From positions 1 through 47,395 of the forward strand of contig CAZDUA010000017.1 in NCBI GenBank assembly GCA_964508495.1: DNA of 47,395 bases. The letters are read 5' to 3'. A model generated the notes under the pieces. That model had not been told where the DNA came from. It saw only the letters and a program-made list of their open reading frames with translations, and did not search any database. Each line of letters opens with the position of its first letter. Position 1 is the stretch's first letter. This stretch comes from CABMGU01 sp964508495. GTDB lineage: Archaea > Nanobdellota > Nanobdellia > Woesearchaeales > ARS49. Shown in pieces: positions 1 to 7,300 of this stretch. The translations under genes and the position numbers were made by a program.

Positions 1-5
1 GAAAG

Positions 6-14
6 ACTTAAATA
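6..14 (+). promoter_or_regulatory. TATA box of the first gene
   Basis: ACTTAAATA is centred about 27 bp before the ATG at 38, so the transcript should be leaderless. The 14-mer at 1-14 (GAAAG followed by this TATA) recurs exactly at 6137-6150, which suggests a strong BRE/TATA combination in this genome. Confidence 0.6.
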
Positions 15-37
15 AGCACTTTCCATAACAAAAACAA

Positions 38-1633
38 ATGACAAAAGAGAGTGAACGCTTCGTAGCCTACGGATTCACAAAAAGAGACGTAGATGCATCA
101 CACGTAAGCGCAGGCAACAAGAAAATAAAAATAGAAGGCAAAACGCCATCAGAAAAACTTGCATTCTTACAAAAAACCAGAAAAGAACTAGAAAAAGAAG
201 GACTGGCAAAAGACTTTGACAAAGCACTGGAAGCAATGTCAGACCACGAATGGGCAGAAATAGCCAGAGACCAAATGATATTGACTGATTACCCGAAAGG
301 AATCAGCAGATACTACATGGGAATCGAAAGCTTCCACCAAAGCATAGAACCCTATTATTACTGGTGCGTCAACTTCCTCGGAGACATAGGATTCCCAATA
401 ATCGACAAAATAACAGACGTTTTCACAGCAGCAGAACACAGCAGTTTCTACGGAGCAGCAGGACAAAGACTCGGACTAGCACAAGACAAAGTATCACAAT
501 ACTTAGCAACAATAGGAAAAATGGTCAAAGATTTGTTCCAATTAGTCCGAGAATTAAGATGGATAGATGAAAGACTGGAAATCTACAGAGAAGCATTCGG
601 ACATGACAAAGAAGGCAAAAAAGTCAAAGAGCCCCAATCAGGCGCAGAACAAGCACTCAAAGGAATGTGGGTCGACTTAGTAGACGGCGTTGTTGGCGGA
701 CAAAGAACAGGAAGCAACCTATTCGTCATGTCACAACAACTACAATTCACCGCACTGCCAGACTTATTTTTCGCGATCCATCCGCTCGAACAAAAAGACG
801 TTGACAAAGTAGTAGATGAACAAGCAAAAGAATTCAACCTGCAAGTCAAAAATCTACTCAAGAGAAAACTATCACAATACGTGGCATGGAAACACTCAAC
901 CTACGATGAAATGAGAACGAGAAAAAGATTCACCCTGGATTATCTAAGACAACACTATCATGTTATACGAATGTACATGAACTGGATAAAACCATACATC
1001 AAACACATAGAAAGACTGACTGGAGAACAGGATTTATTGAAAAACGTCAGATTGATATCAGCATTCGAGAGCAGCCTTATCGAAATAGAACTTCTTGCTA
1101 GAGTAAGACCAGAAGGAAGCAAAGAAACAAATGCGTGCGTACTATTAACGTTTGAATACCACACAAAGCCAAGCATGCAATACCAAGGAGACGCAGGCTA
1201 TCACAGAGGACCAATACACGTCGGAAGCACAAGAATAACCTGGAGAAGTTACGCGTGGAGCGACGAACAAGTCAAAAACTATCTTGCAATGAGAAACAGA
1301 GAAGACATGGAACTGCTCTCATCAATAGACTCCTCATTAAGATCAGCAATGGAAGCAATGGGCAATGATTTGATGGCATACTTGGAAGAAGCAGAAAAAG
1401 GCAAAAAAGAAGAAACAGAAGAAAAACCAGAAAAAAGATCAATGAACATACTGGAACCATTTACAGCAGTAGGCAAAGGAGTAGCAGACGTATTCGGCTC
1501 GCTAATACCCAATATGTCAATGGGCAAAGGCAAAAAAGGCGAAAAAGAAGACGTGCCAGTAGTCGCAGCAAGAAAAATGTGCTGGCTACACTACAACATC
1601 TTCAAAAAAGCACACGGACTATTAGCGTGGTAA
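38..1633 (+). CDS. Conserved-looking hypothetical protein, 531 aa
   Basis: I do not recognise this family. The protein is soluble and mostly helical, with no signal peptide or clear membrane segment. Residues 1-460 look like a folded core rich in aromatic residues (for example YYYWCVNFLGD near residue 107). A lysine/glutamate-rich linker follows at about 450-475, then a glycine/lysine stretch and an aromatic C-terminus containing WLHYNIF. The ATG at 38 sits 27 bp after a TATA box, supporting a leaderless start. It is the first of three same-strand genes, each with its own TATA box, ending with a TIM-barrel protein. That spacing suggests co-regulation but does not show a shared function. The codons are strongly A-rich (AGA, AAA, GCA, ACA), like the aminoacyl-tRNA synthetases in this window, so it looks native and well adapted. 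Confidence 0.85.
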   Translation: MTKESERFVAYGFTKRDVDASHVSAGNKKIKIEGKTPSEKLAFLQKTRKELEKEGLAKDFDKALEAMSDHEWAEIARDQMILTDYPKGISRYYMGIESFHQSIEPYYYWCVNFLGDIGFPIIDKITDVFTAAEHSSFYGAAGQRLGLAQDKVSQYLATIGKMVKDLFQLVRELRWIDERLEIYREAFGHDKEGKKVKEPQSGAEQALKGMWVDLVDGVVGGQRTGSNLFVMSQQLQFTALPDLFFAIHPLEQKDVDKVVDEQAKEFNLQVKNLLKRKLSQYVAWKHSTYDEMRTRKRFTLDYLRQHYHVIRMYMNWIKPYIKHIERLTGEQDLLKNVRLISAFESSLIEIELLARVRPEGSKETNACVLLTFEYHTKPSMQYQGDAGYHRGPIHVGSTRITWRSYAWSDEQVKNYLAMRNREDMELLSSIDSSLRSAMEAMGNDLMAYLEEAEKGKKEETEEKPEKRSMNILEPFTAVGKGVADVFGSLIPNMSMGKGKKGEKEDVPVVAARKMCWLHYNIFKKAHGLLAW

Positions 1634-1634
1634 T

Positions 1635-1644
1635 GTTTATATAG
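1635..1644 (+). promoter_or_regulatory. TATA box for the 200-aa coiled-coil gene
   Basis: GTTTATATAG is centred 26 bp before the ATG at 1666 and begins one base after the preceding stop codon. The transcript is probably leaderless and separate from the upstream gene. Confidence 0.55.
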
Positions 1645-1665
1645 CCCACTTTCTCGACGATACAC

Positions 1666-2268
1666 ATGGGAACAGACTTCGAACATTTCAAAAAACTAGC
1701 ACCAGAAAGAAGACTCCAAGAACTCCAAAAACTAATTGATACACTCAACAAAGAAGTAGACGAAAGACAAAAAGAAATCAGAGAAGCAGAACACCTATTG
1801 GTGCTGGCAGATGGAGAAGCAAGAGTACTGGAACAAGTAGAAATACCAGAAACAAGAACGGCGCCTCGAAAAAAAGAAGAACCAGAAACAATAGAAGAAA
1901 AAGCAACTCCAGTAAAAAAACCAGAAGCCAAAAGACTCACAAGAGAAGAACAACAAGAACTAGAAAGACTGCTCGCCACAGCACCACCCCGCTCAGAAGA
2001 ACTATTCCACAGAATAGCACACAGGCCAGTATCAGAATTATACTCAGAACTTCGCAAAATCTACGACAGGGAAAGAACAACAGGAATAGAAACATCACGA
2101 GACAGAGAAATGATATACGCAATCTCCAGAGGACTGGAGGCAAAGAAAAAAGACGTGGAAGAAGGAGAGTACAGGCCGGTAGGAAAAGCCAAACACCTCA
2201 TGACGGCAACAGAACAAATGGCAGAAAATATGTACCAATCAACACCAGCAAGCTACAAAAGAGCCTAA
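1666..2268 (+). CDS. Coiled-coil hypothetical protein, 200 aa
   Basis: No family recognised. Residues about 5-65 form a charged coiled coil rich in K, E and Q. A Pro/Lys/Glu linker with a TRTAPRKKEEPET stretch covers about 65-95, and a second helical region (about 95-185) is rich in Arg and Glu. There is no signal peptide or membrane segment. The gene lies between the 531-aa protein and the TIM-barrel protein, on the same strand with short gaps of 32 and 57 bp. A scaffold or partner role for the neighbours is possible but is only inferred from position. Two antisense reading frames over this gene are shadows created by its repetitive composition. Confidence 0.8.
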   Translation: MGTDFEHFKKLAPERRLQELQKLIDTLNKEVDERQKEIREAEHLLVLADGEARVLEQVEIPETRTAPRKKEEPETIEEKATPVKKPEAKRLTREEQQELERLLATAPPRSEELFHRIAHRPVSELYSELRKIYDRERTTGIETSRDREMIYAISRGLEAKKKDVEEGEYRPVGKAKHLMTATEQMAENMYQSTPASYKRA

Positions 2269-2292
2269 TTCTTGGACAAGAAACGCATAAAC

Positions 2293-2301
2293 CTTTAAAT
2301 A
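2293..2301 (+). promoter_or_regulatory. TATA box for the TIM-barrel gene
   Basis: CTTTAAATA is centred at about 2297. That is 20 bp from the ATG at 2317 but 29 bp from the ATG at 2326. The usual distance in this window is 25-28 bp, so the later ATG is favoured. Confidence 0.55.
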
Positions 2302-2325
2302 GTCCAGTAGCCATAAATGTATACT

Positions 2326-4278
2326 ATGGTTGAGTTCAGAACAATGTATTACGGGCCGATGGATAGAGAATACCATCAGGCAAACTCAGAATCACCAGAG
2401 CCAGTCTCAGTAGAAGAGTCAATATTTCCGATTTCTCAACTAGGAGAAACAGTGCCGGAACACGACCCAACAGGCAGGTTCAAAAACATAATACAAACAA
2501 CACAAGCAGCAATAAGAGGAGGAGCAGGCACATTGCAAATAGTTCTCATGACTCCACCAGAAAGCGCGATAGGCGGAAGGCCAAAAGCATACGGCAAAGA
2601 AGTAAGAGAAGCACTCAAAGAAGTAGCACTCGCAAGCCAAGTAAATATTGCGGGAGTAGAACTACCAACAGCACTCAATAACTTATCAGGATTTGACTAC
2701 CAACAACTCGTATTCTCAGATGAAAAAAGAAGACAATCACTGGAAGAAGTCAAAGACGCAATAAGATTCGCAGCAGACATAGGAAGAGGAGGCGGAGTAG
2801 ACATAGTCAGCTGGGAATTCCCAAGAGGAGTAAACGAAGCAGACTGGAACAAGCCAAGAAAAGAAGGAGACCCAGAAACAAAAACATTCCTCCAAGAAGG
2901 AGAACAAAGAATAGGCTGGCTGGTAGACGACAGAACAGGAAGAACAGTGCAGTTCAGAAAAGACGAAATACAACACATCCCATTCAGAAAAGACAATTTC
3001 GGAGAACTAAAACCAGAAGAAGCAGAATACAAAAGAGAAGTAGAACTCAAACTAAACGCGTTTGAATGGGAAGACTTCGAAAAATGGGCAAAACATAACG
3101 CCAAAAGAAACCAAGAAGAAGGACTAACCGGCGACAAAAAACTATCAGAAAAACCAGAAGAAATCTACATAGACGTACAACTAAAAGGACAAATCAAATC
3201 ATTAGAAGGCTGGAAAGCAACATACCTTAGAAACGCGGAAAGCCTGCAAACTGATCTCGACAAAGCAAACAATAGGCTTAATGAAGCAAAAGAAGCGAAT
3301 GACGAAGCCATGATAAAAACACAACAAGATGATGTCCGAAAACTAGAAGCACAATACAAAGACTTCCTCAACTCAGCATACGGACAAGCGCAGCAAGCAC
3401 AAGAACTCAAAGAAAGAATCAAACACCTAAGACCAATAGAAGACTACGCTTTGAAAAGAAGCACGAGAACATACGCGGAAGCAGGAATAGAAGCAATGCG
3501 AACATACGAAGTCGGCCAAGAAAAAGGAACAGTAACAAAACCACTCTATGTTGGTCCTGAAATCGGCTGGCCAGGATATTACGGCTCGCACCCAGATGAG
3601 TTCATCAAACTCGTCAAAGAATCACGAAAAGAAATGATAAACCTGCTAACAAGCCCAACAATGAAAGTACCAGACCCAGTAAGAGGAGAAAGAGACGTAA
3701 AAAACCCGTACTGGGACCCAAAAGTGAACAAAGACCAAGCAAAAGAACTCGCAGACAAACATATCAAAGGACTATTCGACACAAGCCACATGGGAATGTG
3801 GCTGGCACACTTCAAGCCAGAAGAAGACAAAAAAACGGGAAAGATGGAAACAGAAGACCAAAGAATGGAACGCTTCAAAAAATGGTACACGGAACAAGTA
3901 GAAAAAATAGCAAAAGAAAAAGTTGTAGGCGGAATACAATTAGTTGACAGCATGTCAGCAGCACACGGACACCTCCCGCCAGGACAAGGAATATTCCCCG
4001 TCAAAGAAGCAGCACAAATCTTCAAAAAAGAAGGATATTCAGGATTCATAGTATCAGAAGGACACGAAGAAGAAAAATTCGGAGAAGGAAGAATAAGAAT
4101 GAAAACCTGGCAAATGGCAGGAGCAGCAGTAGGATCAGGATACTTCTCAGGACCACCACTCAGTTGGGGAAGAGTACAATCAGGCTATTTCGGAAAAACA
4201 TACTCGCCAATGTTCATGTTCGGAGGCTACTCGCCAAGCAACGAGTTCAAACTATGGAGCGAAGTACCGTTAGAATGA
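2326..4278 (+). CDS. Predicted xylose-isomerase-like TIM-barrel protein with coiled-coil insertion
   Basis: About 650 residues. The N-terminal half reads like a sugar-phosphate isomerase/AP-endonuclease-2 barrel: a strand with GVELPT near residue 110, then a helix LEEVKDAIRFAADIG followed by the strand VDIVSWEF. The C-terminal half carries FDTSHMGMW (about 485), IQLVDSM, then HGHLPPGQG (about 545) and FIVSEGHEE (about 580). These resemble the metal- and substrate-binding strand ends of the PF01261 superfamily. Between the halves lies a charged coiled coil (about 290-370), which is unusual for the family. The barrel assignment is my motif reading, and no substrate can be named. ATG 2317 is an alternative start. 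The last 9 bp overlap the end of the convergent 111-aa gene. Confidence 0.75.
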   Translation: MVEFRTMYYGPMDREYHQANSESPEPVSVEESIFPISQLGETVPEHDPTGRFKNIIQTTQAAIRGGAGTLQIVLMTPPESAIGGRPKAYGKEVREALKEVALASQVNIAGVELPTALNNLSGFDYQQLVFSDEKRRQSLEEVKDAIRFAADIGRGGGVDIVSWEFPRGVNEADWNKPRKEGDPETKTFLQEGEQRIGWLVDDRTGRTVQFRKDEIQHIPFRKDNFGELKPEEAEYKREVELKLNAFEWEDFEKWAKHNAKRNQEEGLTGDKKLSEKPEEIYIDVQLKGQIKSLEGWKATYLRNAESLQTDLDKANNRLNEAKEANDEAMIKTQQDDVRKLEAQYKDFLNSAYGQAQQAQELKERIKHLRPIEDYALKRSTRTYAEAGIEAMRTYEVGQEKGTVTKPLYVGPEIGWPGYYGSHPDEFIKLVKESRKEMINLLTSPTMKVPDPVRGERDVKNPYWDPKVNKDQAKELADKHIKGLFDTSHMGMWLAHFKPEEDKKTGKMETEDQRMERFKKWYTEQVEKIAKEKVVGGIQLVDSMSAAHGHLPPGQGIFPVKEAAQIFKKEGYSGFIVSEGHEEEKFGEGRIRMKTWQMAGAAVGSGYFSGPPLSWGRVQSGYFGKTYSPMFMFGGYSPSNEFKLWSEVPLE

Positions 4279-4605
4279 ATTCTTCTCTTTCCACCACTTA
4301 TTTTCCTTCTGGCCATAACGCTCAAAAATATCGACAACGATAACGGCATCATTTTCCTCGTAAACCAAAGGCCTCAGCTCGTGCTTCAAAGAAGGAGCAT
4401 CCCTCAAAGTAATATGCTCTGGCGCACTGTACTCAGGCGAAATAAAAGAAAGCTCGTCAACATAATCCTGTGCAGATTCCAAAGAACGCAATTCCTCTGC
4501 ATTTTCTTCTACAAGAACTTCCAAACTCTTCGGGGGCGGTTCTTCAAGCTGAGGATCGTCAACTTCTTCCCTTAACCCACTATTAGACGAAATAAATTCA
4601 ACCAT
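4270..4605 (-). CDS. Small acidic hypothetical protein, 111 aa
   Basis: Not recognised. The protein is acidic and hydrophilic, with a Glu/Pro-rich N-terminal half, a central predicted helix, and a C-terminal strand-like VYEENDAVIVVDIFERYG before a Lys/Trp-rich tail. No signal peptide or membrane segment is visible. It starts 4 bp after the stop of the 188-aa gene, so the two form an operon on the minus strand. Its 3' end overlaps the convergent TIM-barrel gene by 9 bp. Confidence 0.7.
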   Translation of the reverse strand: MVEFISSNSGLREEVDDPQLEEPPPKSLEVLVEENAEELRSLESAQDYVDELSFISPEYSAPEHITLRDAPSLKHELRPLVYEENDAVIVVDIFERYGQKENKWWKEKNSF

Positions 4606-4609
4606 GTCT

Positions 4610-5176
4610 TCAATTAAACGTTAATTTTCCATCATACATCGCACACCACAAGGTGAACGACGACAATTTAACACAATTCTTTTTCTCCTTTAAATTCATA
4701 TCGATTTGCGCATCAACATAAGACCGATTAGACTCGGCAGCACCGCGCATCTCGCTTGCCATATTTTGCGCTTCCTTGAGCAACTCATGCTCGTAAGCGC
4801 TGAAAACGGCAGTCATAGAAGCGCCAACCTCGCCATCCTTGCTGATTAAATCGTAATAATTCCCTGCATCGTATGTCGATTTGCCGTAACCCACATTAAT
4901 CGAGTAAGAAGTACTCTCGAACGACTCAGAATCAAGCTGCTGTTCAATAACAGGAGAAACCTCCTCGACAGAAATTTCAACTTTTTCGAGCATTTCAACA
5001 AGCTCCTTCTTCCTTTCACGCAAAACTTCCAAAGCTAAAAGAACTTCATCCTCAGCATTGACAAGCAGTTCTAAGCTTTTTTCTTCATTCAGAATCATTT
5101 CAATCACAACTTTACAGAACTGCTTATTAAGATTTTCGGATGCACCGACTGATGACAAAACACAACCTGTAGACAT
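4610..5176 (-). CDS. Coiled-coil hypothetical protein, 188 aa
   Basis: I place the start at the ATG complementary to 5174-5176. The frame stays open to 5380, but that extension is Cys/Phe-rich, runs through the promoter of the divergent nucleotidyltransferase gene and into its coding sequence. From 5176 the protein has a helical N-terminus, a charged helix (about 30-65), a Ser/Tyr/Gly-rich middle containing SYSINVGYGKSTYDAGNYYD, and another helix with AYEHELLKEAQNMASEMRGA. No domain is recognised. It is the first gene of a two-gene operon with the 111-aa protein. Confidence 0.65.
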   Translation of the reverse strand: MSTGCVLSSVGASENLNKQFCKVVIEMILNEEKSLELLVNAEDEVLLALEVLRERKKELVEMLEKVEISVEEVSPVIEQQLDSESFESTSYSINVGYGKSTYDAGNYYDLISKDGEVGASMTAVFSAYEHELLKEAQNMASEMRGAAESNRSYVDAQIDMNLKEKKNCVKLSSFTLWCAMYDGKLTFN

Positions 5177-5223
5177 AAAATTAATCAGTTCGTCGCAAAA
5201 GAAAAACAGGCAACAACCTGTAG
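5162..5223. repeat. 11-bp direct repeat in the divergent intergenic region
   Basis: ACAACCTGTAG occurs at 5162-5172 and again at 5213-5223, spanning the start and leader of the 188-aa gene. ACAGG and CCTGT at 5206-5221 also form a short inverted repeat. A regulator-binding role is possible but unproven. Confidence 0.4.
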
Positions 5224-5249
5224 TGTTTTCATTGATAAGGAGTTGCGAA

Positions 5250-5258
5250 TATTTAAAA
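5250..5258 (+). promoter_or_regulatory. TATA box of the nucleotidyltransferase gene
   Basis: TATTTAAAA has its TTTAAA centre 27.5 bp before the ATG at 5282. This matches the standard spacing in this window and decides that start over an upstream TTG. Confidence 0.6.
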
Positions 5259-5281
5259 CAATACAGGATGAATATTACCCT

Positions 5282-6091
5282 ATGCAGTTCAAAGTACACA
5301 CAAAAACACATCCTAACGTGCCCAAATACGCAAGCACGGACTATGATCTCGCCAAAAAGTTCGCACAAATAATGCACCAAGAGCTCGGCGACTTCGTGAA
5401 AGCAGCAATCCTGTTCGGAAGCACGGCAAGAGAAGAGAAACCATTGTACGGAGAAAGAGACATTGACATTCTAATCATAATAAACGACCTGACATTAATA
5501 ATGAGCAACGAAGTCATTCAATCATACAGAGTCATAACAGAACAAACAGCATCAAAGGTCAGTAAAAGACTCCACATTACAACATTAAAGATGACGAGTT
5601 TTTGGGACTACGTAAGAAACGGAGACCCTATCGCCATCAACATGTTAAGAGATGGAGTGCCATTGTACGACGCAGGATTCTTCGAGCCAGTACAACAACT
5701 ACTATTTCAAGGAAGAATAAGGCCAACAAAAGAAAGCATCTGGACATACTTTGCGAGAGCACCAGCAACAATACACAACGCAGACTGGCATGTACTACAA
5801 GCAACACTCGACTTGTATTGGGCAGTCGTGGATTCAGCGCACGCAGCACTAATGAAAGTAGGAGAAGTACCACCAACACCCGGGCACATAGCAGACTTGA
5901 TTGAGAAAAAACTCGTAAAAGCAGGGCATGTAACGCAAAAATATGCCAGTACTATGGACACGTTCTACAAATTACAAAAAAAGATCATACACCGGGAAAT
6001 ACAAGTACTAACTGGCAAAGAATTCGATGCTTACAAGAAAGAAGCAGAAGATTTTGTCAAAACAATGCAGAAAGTAGTAGAGCAAAGGTAA
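5282..6091 (+). CDS. Nucleotidyltransferase-domain protein
   Basis: 269 aa. The N-terminal domain has the polymerase-beta-type signature: G46-S47 in LFGSTAR, followed by D60 and D62 in ERDIDILI, the usual two metal-binding aspartates. The C-terminal half (about 140-269) is helical and resembles the HEPN-like or substrate-binding helical domains that accompany minimal nucleotidyltransferases. Family knowledge supports NMP transfer onto protein or RNA, but the target cannot be read from sequence. No separate HEPN toxin gene lies next to it, so a typical MNT/HEPN toxin-antitoxin pair is not supported. The start is fixed by the TATA box 27.5 bp upstream. Confidence 0.85.
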   Translation: MQFKVHTKTHPNVPKYASTDYDLAKKFAQIMHQELGDFVKAAILFGSTAREEKPLYGERDIDILIIINDLTLIMSNEVIQSYRVITEQTASKVSKRLHITTLKMTSFWDYVRNGDPIAINMLRDGVPLYDAGFFEPVQQLLFQGRIRPTKESIWTYFARAPATIHNADWHVLQATLDLYWAVVDSAHAALMKVGEVPPTPGHIADLIEKKLVKAGHVTQKYASTMDTFYKLQKKIIHREIQVLTGKEFDAYKKEAEDFVKTMQKVVEQR

Positions 6092-6136
6092 GATTTCCAG
6101 TGTTAATGTAAAATTTATAAGTTTTATATAAAATTA

Positions 6137-6150
6137 GAAAGACTTAAATA
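6137..6150 (+). promoter_or_regulatory. Promoter of the 41-aa Cys protein
   Basis: GAAAGACTTAAATA is identical to positions 1-14. The predicted transcription start is near 6174, giving a leader of about 19 nt that contains GGTTGAGG, a Shine-Dalgarno-like motif, before the ATG at 6193. Confidence 0.6.
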
Positions 6151-6192
6151 CTCTCCTCTATATACTACTATTATTCTTAGGTTGAGGCGTTT

Positions 6193-6318
6193 ATGGAAAC
6201 AAAAATGTTAAAGATGGTGCAGGACCCTTGCTTTGGCAAGAAGTACGAGACTCATGAACAGTGTCCAAACTGCTGGATTAAAAAGTCCTGCCTCGTCACA
6301 TTCAGAAACGCGAAATAA
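6193..6318 (+). CDS. Small Cys-rich, probably zinc-binding protein, 41 aa
   Basis: This short open frame has its own strong TATA box and a ribosome-binding site. The peptide starts METKMLKMVQDPC and contains CPNCWIKKSC, giving four cysteines (C-x11-C-x2-C-x5-C) suited to one zinc or iron-sulfur site. The family is not recognised. It stands alone between the nucleotidyltransferase gene and the convergent lamin-tail gene. The promoter, ribosome-binding site and Cys spacing together make it a likely real microprotein. Confidence 0.7.
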   Translation: METKMLKMVQDPCFGKKYETHEQCPNCWIKKSCLVTFRNAK

Positions 6319-6344
6319 AAACAGCGTTTTCCGTCAATTTCTAA

Positions 6345-7181
6345 TTAAATTTGAACAATAATTACTCTTAGTGTGGACGCGTACTTGCCTGGAACAACAT
6401 TACTGGGGATTTTCAAACTAACCTTAGACTTATGCTCTGAATTAGCTTCAACAGTAAACTCAGAAGGACCATCCAACGAAACAGCACTTTTAGGAATAGT
6501 ATGGTTCTTGTAAAGAAAGTCGTTGAATAATAGCTTAACACTAACCGCGCTATCACCATTGTTCTTGATTGAAAGAACGCCTTCTGGCGCCAGACTTAAT
6601 GATTTAGAAACTTCAATAGCAGGCACAGTTACTGTAACATCAGCAGTAATCGGAACAGCAATACCATCCTGAAAGTCAGCAGAAGATTCTATGAAATCAT
6701 CGCTGTTATCATCAGAATCCTGAGTTCTAACCAAAGATTTGCCTGGCGAAGCTGGAAGCGCAGGACTGCCCTCGAACAAATTGTTCTCAATCTCCCCCTC
6801 ATCACCCCAGCCAACAGCATCAACAAAACTGCCGTTGGCAAGCAGAGCAATACCACTGTTAGTGTTGCCGAGCGTAATCTTCTCTTCGTAATCAGCAGAC
6901 CTCCAGGAAGAATCATCCTTACTATCATCCCAACCTTCATCCGTAACCAAAAAAGCCTCTCCAGCGCCAAGTATGGTGTTTTCAGGAATAGTTGCATCAG
7001 CATCAGAGCTTTCTGTTGCAAGAATCCAGCCGGAAATATCAACGGAAGAACTGCCAGAATTCTTCAACTCAACAGCCTCTCCGCCACTCTCAGTGCCAAC
7101 AGGATCGTAAAGAACCTGCTGAATAACCACATCAGCGCAAACAAAAGGCGCCAACAACAACAAAATCATCACGTATTTCAT
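6345..7181 (-). CDS. Secreted lamin-tail-domain (LTD) protein
   Basis: 278 aa from the ATG at 7181, chosen over an ATG 21 bp upstream because GGTGATATT immediately precedes it and the signal peptide then begins cleanly (MKYVMILLLLAPFVCA). Residues about 17-145 fit an LTD beta-sandwich: VVIQQVLYDP, EAVELKNSG, VDISGW, FLVTD and VDAVGWG are typical landmarks. A second beta domain follows (about 185-278), ending in strands with VPGKYASTLRVIIVQI, like domains that restrain surface proteins. There is no C-terminal membrane anchor, so it is probably exported or loosely attached. Its neighbours are the S-layer-like proteins, consistent with an envelope role. Confidence 0.8.
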   Translation of the reverse strand: MKYVMILLLLAPFVCADVVIQQVLYDPVGTESGGEAVELKNSGSSSVDISGWILATESSDADATIPENTILGAGEAFLVTDEGWDDSKDDSSWRSADYEEKITLGNTNSGIALLANGSFVDAVGWGDEGEIENNLFEGSPALPASPGKSLVRTQDSDDNSDDFIESSADFQDGIAVPITADVTVTVPAIEVSKSLSLAPEGVLSIKNNGDSAVSVKLLFNDFLYKNHTIPKSAVSLDGPSEFTVEANSEHKSKVSLKIPSNVVPGKYASTLRVIIVQI

Positions 7182-7258
7182 AATATCACCCAAAAAGCCC
7201 AAAGAAGAACTTATTAAAGAGTCTATCGACGAGAAAGTTGGAAAGTTTTCAAGAAGAA

Positions 7259-7300
7259 TTGGAAAAAAATAAGAAATTAAAGGTTAAAAAAAGAAAAAAT
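7259..7300 (-). terminator. T-rich terminator of the S-layer-like gene
   Basis: On the minus strand the stop codon of the 460-aa surface protein is followed at once by several runs of 5-7 Ts. This is the usual intrinsic termination signal of archaeal RNA polymerase. No hairpin is needed or evident. Confidence 0.55.

Noticed and set aside
1602..2057. Minus-strand Ser/Leu-rich frame opposite the coiled-coil gene
   Set aside because: Its composition is what repetitive GAA/AGA codons give when read in antisense. No start signals are present.
5177..5380. Extended start of the 188-aa gene
   Set aside because: The extension is Cys/Phe-rich and lies over the divergent promoter and the nucleotidyltransferase coding region.
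5282..6091. Minimal nucleotidyltransferase as part of an MNT/HEPN toxin-antitoxin system
   Set aside because: The protein is longer than MNT antitoxins and already has a helical C-terminal half. No HEPN gene is adjacent.
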